Of a stretch of 64,000 nucleotides of DNA, positions 57,175 to 64,000 are shown piece after piece (position 1 is the first letter of the stretch; each line of letters opens with the position of its first letter). The position numbers and the translations under genes are program-made. The DNA is from Poa pratensis (taxonomy: Eukaryota; Streptophyta; Magnoliopsida; Poales; Poaceae): NCBI GenBank assembly GCA_947311845.1, contig CAMZMU010000041.1:137734775-137798774 (forward strand), given 5' to 3'. A model generated the notes under the pieces. It did no database searches and was not told the origin of the DNA. It was given only the letters and a program-made list of their open reading frames with translations.

Positions 57175-57480
57175 CACTACAATAAATATGCTATCCTATG
57201 ACGTTTTGATAGTGACCCTGAAAATATTGGTCATAGATCTATGACCATTTCGAACCATTTGGTCACGCGCTGTTTTGATATCAAGAGGGGCTCTCGATTG
57301 AGCTTTAACGTATCATTCATAGAGAGCTCAAACCTTTGCATAATTGGCATCACATTTCTTGGTTCTTATTTGGATTTTCTCTATCTGAGGTTTTGGTGTT
57401 TGTCGTGTCTTCATGACAAGCCCAAGTTCATCAAAAACAGATTTCATATGAAAAACTTGTTGTGTTTTTATGTTGGAGGT
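57175..57480 (+). mobile_element. CACTA transposon end, truncated
   Basis: Starts CACTACAATAAATATG, the CACTA-superfamily terminal motif, followed by subterminal repeats GGTCATAGATCTATGACC (a perfect palindrome) and GAACCATTTGGTCAC. It is cut off by the Athila-like LTR near 57481. The other end is not in the window. Confidence 0.7.
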
Positions 57481-59111
57481 TGATGGCGTGTTAATGGTAG
57501 AGTGTTTTATTACTTCCCAGCAACAGAACCAGAAGATCTGCTTGTTGACGGTGACAACACACGTTCGTTGGGAGACCCCAAGAGGAAGGTATGATGTAGT
57601 GCAGCAGCAGTTTTCCCTTGAAATATGACCAAGGTTTATCGAACCAGGAGGACACGGAGGTTCTTCAGAAGGTTGTCAGCGGCGCAACTGACGTGGAACC
57701 TGCACACAACACAAGCAAACTACTTTGCCCCAACGAAACAGAGAGGTTGTCAATCACTCCGGCTTGCTGAAAACAAAGGATTAAATGTATTGTGTGGAAA
57801 ACAGTAATGAGTGCAGAAAGTAACAGAGAACAAATGATTGCAGTTGGTGGTTTTATCAGTATGAGGAAATGGACCGGGGTCCACAGTTCACTAGTGGTGT
57901 CTCTCCATAAAAGATAACTAACATGTTGGGTAAACAAATTACAGCTGGGCAATTGACAAATAATGAGCGCATGACAATGCAATATATGACAAGATGATTA
58001 TTATGAGATTTAATTGGGCATTACAACAAAGTACATAGACTTGCTATCCAACGCATCTATGCCTAAATAATCCACCTTCCGGTTAGCATCCGCACCCCTT
58101 CCGGTATTTAGTTGCGAACAACAGATTATTGCATGAAGTAAAGTGTGTAATGTAAACAATGCAAATGACACGTAGACAATGCATCATTGTTTTATCCCTA
58201 GTGGCAACAACACATCCACAACCTTAGTCGTTTCTGTCATCTCGAGCCCAGATTACTGGAGGCATGAACCCACTATCTAGCATAAATACTCCCTCTTGGA
58301 GTTACAAGCATCTACTTGGCCAAAGCATCTACTACCAACGGAGAGCATGCAAGATCATAAACAACATAAATAGATAGATTGATAAACAACTTGCTCATAG
58401 TATCAATATTCATCGGATCCCAGCAAACACAACATGTAGCATTACAATAAGATGATCTTTATCATGTTAGGCAGCTCACAAGATCTAAACATGGAGGTAC
58501 AAGGTGCAGAGACAACCATCTAGCTACTGCTATGGACCCGTAGTCCAAGGATGAACTACTCACGCATCACTCCGGAGGCAGGCATGGCGGCGTAGAGGCC
58601 TCCGGTGAGGATCTCCCCTCTGGCAGGGTGCCGAGAAGAGCTTCAGAACCCTCCCGATCTAGGGTTGACGACGGCGGCGGTGATGGAACTTTTCGTGGAA
58701 TATGATCGGTGTTTTAAGGTTTTCGGGACATCGAAAATATATAGGCGAAAGGGCGACGTCGGAGGGCACCCGAGGTGGCCACGCCAGGGCTGGGCGCGGG
58801 CCCACCCCTTGCCGCGCCCTAGGGTGGCGTGGCTGCCTCGTGGCCCCACTCCATCACCCCTTCTGGCTTCTGGAGTCTTCCGATGAGATATTTGCACACG
58901 TTGATTTTCGTCCAATTCTGAGAATATTTTGCGACTATCTTTTCTGAAAGAGAAAAACAACAGAAAACAGGAACTGGCACTTCGACATCTTGTTAATAGG
59001 TTAGTCCCGGAAAATGCATAAAAATGCTACGAAGTGTAAATAAAACATGTAGCAATTGGTATAATAACAGCATGGAACATCAAAAATTATAGATACGTTT
59101 GAGACGTATCA
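57481..59111 (-). repeat. 3' LTR of element Y
   Basis: About 1.63 kb on the minus strand, starting TGATACGTCTCAAACG. It contains a TATA-like CCTATATATTTTC near 58738-58750. The far end (TGATGGCGTG on the plus strand at 57481) is the most likely terminus, but no second LTR is available in the window to confirm it. Confidence 0.7.
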
Positions 59112-59124
59112 AGCATCCCCAAGC

Positions 59125-61689
59125 TTAGTTCATGCTCGTCCTCGAGTAGGTAAATGATAAAAACAACATAATTTTTGAAGTGACATGCTACCCACATAAT
59201 CTTGATCAAATAGTAATGCAAAGCACATGAACTGAATGAAGTGATCCAAGTCAATGGTCTATAGTTTGCTAACAAGTAAATAAGGAGTTAACAAAATGAA
59301 TCATACAAGTGTAAACTTTCATGAATAATACTTTGGAGACAATGGAGCTATAAGAGTTTGCATAAAAGTTAGCTCACAAAGCAATAGATCCTAAATGAAA
59401 GTGTTTGACTAACACAAAGGAAGATTTAGTTTCAGCACTGGCTTCAACTTTAACATATTTATCTCATGGATATTGTCAAGGCAAAGTAATGCAATAAGTC
59501 AAACATATCATTATATAACAACTGTTGTACCAAAGTTGACACTAGTGTTTGCTTGTGGAGATAGAAAGAAGTAGGAAAACTGACTCAACAATAAAGTAAA
59601 AAAAAGGCCCTTCGCAGAGGGAAGCAGGGATTAAATCATGTGCTAGAGCTTTTTAAGTTTTTGAAAGCATATAGAGAGTATAAAAATATATTTTGAGAGG
59701 TGTGTGTTAGTGGTCAACAAATCAGTAAATAGACAATACTTTTAAGTCACAAGTTAACCAGACCTTATAAGAGCGGCTCCCATGAAGGACGTTATTTCTA
59801 CCAGCGGGTAGATCATCCCTCGTTCTCTTTTGTTTACACACTTATGAACATTGCTTGACTGATTTCTCAGGGGCAAAAAGATGTGAAGAGAATTAATGGT
59901 TAAAGTTGTAATTAATTGGGACTGGGCACCCCGTTGCCAGCTCTTTTTGCAAAAATATTGGATAAGCGGATGTATATGCCACTAGTCCAGGTGTAAAGTC
60001 TGATCAACAAGTGAAATAAAGACCATCTACCACATACCCATGAGCTTGTAAACAGTGACACAAAAAGGAGTTGTAACAGTTTTGAATATTTTAAAGGTAG
60101 CACATGAAAATTTTACTTGGAATGGCAGGAAAATACCACATAATAGGTAGTTATGGTGGACACAGATGGCATGGATTTTGGCTCAAGGGTTTTGGATGCA
60201 CAAGCAGCATTCCCGCTTAGTACAGAGTTTAGACTAGCAAGGTTATTTAAGCAAACACAGACTGTCAACCGGTACAGTAAGAACTCATATAAAAAACATG
60301 CTTGAAAAATTACAAGACTCCACATTGTCTTCCTTGTTAACCGAAACCTTTCACTAGAAAATATCTAGACTTTGGAACTACCAATGATACAAATCAAATA
60401 TCAACAAGCTTTACAGTAGTTTTTCACTAATAGCCTTTACTTACATGATGCACAAGTCTAAACATTACTTACTTGGTAACTCAAAACAATTAACAAGTAT
60501 CAAATTACTCAAGACAGTGATCTACAAGACTTATGTAAGCATTTTATACCACTACCACATACATAACATTTTCTGTTCCAACCAAACACCAATCAACTTA
60601 TTTGAACAACTCTCCAAACAAATATAATTGAAGCAAGAGAGTACTTTCTTCAAAAGAAACTAATAGTTCTGACAAGATATATATGAAAACAGAGAGCTAG
60701 AAGCTTTAGCAGTAGCTAGACATGAATACTCAACAAATATAAGTGAAGAACAAGAGTATTCCAATGAAAAAGCGGAGCGTGTCTCTCTCCCAAACAAGAG
60801 TTCTAGGATCCAACAAGTATAGAGCAGCAAACAAAACAAAAACATACTGAAAACAAAAGCACACTGACGCTCCAAGAAAAGTACATATAATGTGAAGTAA
60901 TAGAAATATAGTCTCACTAGAGATGACCTGATAGTTTGTTGATGAAGAAGGGGATGCCTTGGTCATCCCCAAGCTTAGATGTTTGAGTCTTCTTGAACAT
61001 ATTGGGGAGATCCATGGGAGCTTCCCTAAGATTAACCTTTTCACTCTTCTTGATCTTATAATATCATCCTCCTCTCTTAACACTTGAAAACTTCTTTCAC
61101 ACCAAAACTCAACATTTTTCTCATTAGCGGGTTAGTGCATCAAAACAAATAATCTCACTTGGTTCTGTAAGGACACAAATTCATAAGCAATCATTTTCAA
61201 ACATTAGCTACTGTTACTAGGCTTAAGCGATGCTCTTTCATCTTAAAAGAAACCACTCAACACTTGTAAAAGATAGAATACAAAACAAAGACATAATCTG
61301 TCAAAACCAGAACAGTCCGTAAAGATGATTTTTTCGGGACACTTACGTCACTCAAATCGAAAAACTTTAGTCGTGCTAAAGTTGCGTACATATCTCAGGA
61401 ACACGCACAAAAATTGGCAGATTTTTTCAAAAAAAATTGATTTTCTACGGCGAGAAACGGCGACGTTCCAGAAATCTGTTCCTGTGCAGTAATCCAAATA
61501 TAGGTACCATCTTGTCATAAGAGACTTTTCTTGGCACAACAAAACAGCAAATAAAAGATACAAAGGAGTTTTTACAGAATTAAACATGCTCCTTGACTCA
61601 ATAAAGAAAAATAACAGAAAGTAAAAACAATGGGTTGTCTCCCATAAGCGCTTCTCTTTAACTCCTTTTAGCTAGGCATGAAACATGAA
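59125..61689. other. Non-coding interior of element Y
   Basis: AT-rich, no ORF with recognisable domains on either strand. It occupies the place where RT and integrase would be expected in a complete element. Confidence 0.6.
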
Positions 61690-62142
61690 TCAAGTATTGT
61701 CAAGACCAAAAACATCAACATTATAACTTGCCCTAACAATAGTATCAAAAGGGTGTTTCATCCTTCTTCTAGGGAAGTGTTCCATACCTTTCCTGAGTGG
61801 GAACTGAAATTTTATATTCCCCTCTTTCATATCAATAACAGCACCAACAGTTCTAAGAAAAGGTCTTCCCAACACAATAGGATAAGAAGGATTGCATTCA
61901 ATATCCAAAACCATGAAATCAACAGGGACAAGGTTATTGTTAACCATAATAAGAACATTATCAACTCTCCCCAAAGGTTTCTTCATAGAAGAATCAACAA
62001 AGTGAACATCCAAATAACATTTTTCCAAAGGTGCAAGATCAAGGATATCATAAAGCTTTTTAGGCATAACAGAAATACTAGCACCAAGATCACACAAAGC
62101 ATTGGAATCAAAATCATTTACTTTCATTTTAATGATGGGTTC
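61690..62142 (-). pseudogene. Athila-like protease fragment of element Y
   Basis: The minus strand reads EPIIKMKVNDFDSNALCDLG, ASISVMPKKLYDILDLAP, VDFMVLDIECNPSYPIVLGR and PFLRTVGAVIDMKEGNIKFQ. This is the retroviral-type aspartic protease region of Athila-like gag-pol, with CDLGAS at the active site (D-L/T-G family motif). The N-terminal side is cut by the insertion of element X at 62143 and the C-terminal side stops at 61690. Confidence 0.85.
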
Positions 62143-63644
62143 TGTTACGTCTCAAACGTATCTATAATTTTTGATGTTCCATGTTGTTATTATGCCAATT
62201 GCTACATGTTTTACATACACTTCATACCATTATTATGCATTTTCTGGGACTAACCTATTAACAAGATGCCACAGTGGCAGTTCCTGTTTTCTGCTGTTTT
62301 TCTATTTCAGAAAAGCTAGTCAGGAAATATTCTCGGAATTGGACGAAAATCAACGTACATTCCTATTTCACCAGAAGACTCCATGGGCCAGAAGGACAAG
62401 TCCGGGGGAGGCACAAGGCCTCCACGCCAGTCCTCGGCGCGGCCTGGAGGGGGGTGGCGCCGAGGGGTCACCTCGTTGACTCGAGAACCTTCCGACGCCG
62501 CCCTTTCGCCTATTTATTGCCTCAGCGGAGAAAACCCTAAAACAATCGACGATACTCCCGAATACATCTCCGTGCTCCGCCGCCATCCGAAACCCTAATT
62601 CGGGGACAGAAGTCTCTGTTCTGGCACCCTGCCGGGACGAAGAAGTGCCCCTGGAGCCATCTTCATCGCCGTTGCTGCCTCCCATGATGAGGAGGGAGTA
62701 GTTCCTCATCGAGGCTGAGCGCTCTACTGGTAGCTATGTGGTTCATCTCTCTCTCCCATGTTGTGATCTTTATATGATCATGAGCATTGTAATCTAGTTG
62801 AATTCATAGATGTTTCCCCTTCATTGTTATAGTTATGCTACTTAAGTGGTTTTATCATTATGATCTTTGGAGTCATGTGACAACACAATACCAAGGTGAC
62901 AGTGTGGGTGGCGTGTATGGCTCCATTAATAAGATTAGAGGGATATTTACCATGAGTTGTTCTTATGTTGGATGTCACTATAAAATTGTGGTGTTTGTGG
63001 ACCATTTTAGGATGCTCATAGTGACAGCGTGGGGTGTCCTAGATGTGGAATACAGACTTTAAGGTGTGCTTTTATAGCCCTACGTGATGGTCTTGGTGTT
63101 CTATGATATTGTGGTGTTTGTTTACTCAGACTTTAAGGTGTGCTCTTTGCAGCCCTACGCAGTAGATTGATATTTCTATCCAACGGGAGAATAGTTTAGA
63201 GTAGCATAGTGAAGGAAGTATTTATGTGTTCAATTATGTTATTATTGTTGAGAGTGTCCACTAATGAAAGTATGATCCCTAGGCCTTGTTTCCAAGCATT
63301 GAAACACCGTTTACTCTCAGTTCTGCTGCATGTTTGCTCGCTGCCATTTTTATTTCAGATTGCAATTACCACTTATAATCATCCATATCATTTGTATTTT
63401 AATATCTCTTCGCCGAACTAGTGCACCTATACACCTGACAAGTGTATGGGGTGTGTTGGGAACACAAGAGACTTCTTGTATCTTAATTGCAGGGTTGCTT
63501 GAGAGGGATATCTTTGACCTCTATCTCCCTGAGTTCGATAAACCTTGGGTTATTCACTTAAGGGAAACTTGCTGCTGTTCTACAAACCTCTGCACTTGGA
63601 GGCCCAACACTGTCTACAAGAATAGAAGCGTGCGTAGACATCCA
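62143..63644 (+). repeat. 5' LTR of element X
   Basis: About 1.5 kb, TGTTACGTCTC at the start and GTAGACATCCA at the end. The first 240 bp or so are clearly related to the LTR start of element Y, while the 3' parts differ. Confidence 0.8.
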
Positions 63645-63653
63645 GCTCTTTTC

Positions 63654-63674
63654 TGGCGCCATTGCCAGGGAGGT
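63654..63674 (+). other. Primer binding site of element X
   Basis: TGGCGCCATTGCCAGGGAGG, nine bases after the LTR. It has the TGGCGCC start of plant Gypsy primer sites. Confidence 0.8.
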
Positions 63675-63816
63675 AAGGTAAAAGGTACTCACATCCTCCG
63701 TCTACTAAGCTATTTTCTAGCACTGTTGCCGGCGTGTGAGCGCTCGAAACTATCTTCTTTAGATTCTGCAATTATATCTTTTTTGCTTCTTGTTTTTATT
63801 TCACTAGTTAGGCTTA

Positions 63817-64000
63817 ATGGAAAACAACAACAAAATTAGAGAGCTCTATGAAATTTATCTTGAGTTAGGACATGATGTGTTTGAACAGAAAATTAAAAAA
63901 CCTATGGAAAATTATTTGTATGATGGTAGCAATGTTATTACTATAAATTCTTTGAACACCATTATTGCTAATGCTATGGAAAAGTCTAAGCTTGGGGAAG
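63817..64000 (+). CDS. Gag of element X, N-terminal part
   Basis: Open from ATG 63817 to the window end: MENNNKIRELYEIYLELGHD, then VFEQKIKKPMENYLYDGSNV and ITINSLNTIIANAMEKSKLG. The position 145 bases after the primer site and the Asn/Lys-rich start fit Athila-type gag of Triticeae. No break is seen in the 61 codons present. Confidence 0.7.
   Translation, partial: MENNNKIRELYEIYLELGHDVFEQKIKKPMENYLYDGSNVITINSLNTIIANAMEKSKLGE

Larger units (their letters stand above)
57481..62142 (-). mobile_element. Athila-like Gypsy element Y, minus strand, partial
   Basis: On the minus strand the order is a protease fragment (61690-62142), about 2.5 kb of non-coding interior, the polypurine text GCTTGGGGATGCT at 59112-59124, and then a 3' LTR starting TGATACGTCTC at 59111. 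No RT, RNase H or integrase is present between protease and LTR, so it is non-autonomous or deleted. Its interior is interrupted at 62143 by element X. The left limit near 57481 is approximate. Confidence 0.75.
62143..64000 (+). mobile_element. Athila-like Gypsy element X, runs off the window
   Basis: Left LTR from 62143 to about 63644, a primer site at 63654, and gag from 63817. It is inserted in the protease region of element Y, with GGTTC (62138-62142) as the expected left half of a 5-bp duplication. The right half lies outside the window. Confidence 0.85.

Overview
The window is nuclear DNA of a grass, most likely a Triticeae species (wheat, barley or Aegilops type). This rests on spliced plant genes with GT-AG introns, a monocot-type heterotrimeric G-protein beta gene, plant snRNA promoter elements, Stowaway MITEs, and dense nested LTR retrotransposons of the Copia, Tat-like Gypsy and Athila-like Gypsy types. 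Nothing bacterial (operons, ribosome binding sites) is present. Only a small part is host coding sequence.

Left part (1-13.1 kb): a decayed chlorophyll b reductase (NOL) gene on the plus strand, a U2 snRNA gene with its upstream element and TATA box on the minus strand, a 2.1 kb PIF/Harbinger transposon with a broken transposase, and an intact six-exon G-protein beta subunit gene on the minus strand. A Copia retrotransposon (13.1-19.9 kb, TSD GGCTA) sits about 375 bp upstream of the G-beta start codon.

Middle part (20-39.3 kb): a GH17 plus X8 beta-1,3-glucanase gene on the minus strand, with one poly(A)-tailed retroelement in its second intron and a related one just downstream. A 4.0 kb Helitron carries a captured ascorbate oxidase exon. 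An ankyrin-repeat gene fragment has a third related retroelement inserted exactly at its 5' splice site. Further right are a TIR element with a small ORF, an intact two-exon gene for an 89-residue two-TM protein, an LRR fragment and a tRNA-Arg(CCU).

Right part (39.3-64 kb): a Mutator-like element with a 22-bp tandem array; a complete 14.5 kb Gypsy element (TSD TCTGA) with gag-protease, RT, two RNase H domains and integrase, plus a spliced antisense gene with its own TATA box; a tRNA-Gln(CUG) 15 bp beyond the Gypsy; and a nested stack of an LTR-like repeat, a CACTA end, an Athila-like element on the minus strand and a second Athila-like element on the plus strand that runs off the window.

The host genes do not form a pathway. 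G-beta signalling, glucan hydrolysis, U2 splicing and tRNA supply are unrelated functions that happen to be neighbours. The interest lies in how transposons have rearranged them. Several reading frames that otherwise look intact carry single-base deletions, often in short homopolymer runs, so sequence error should be considered before calling those genes dead. All identifications come from reading motifs and frames by eye; no database search was run.
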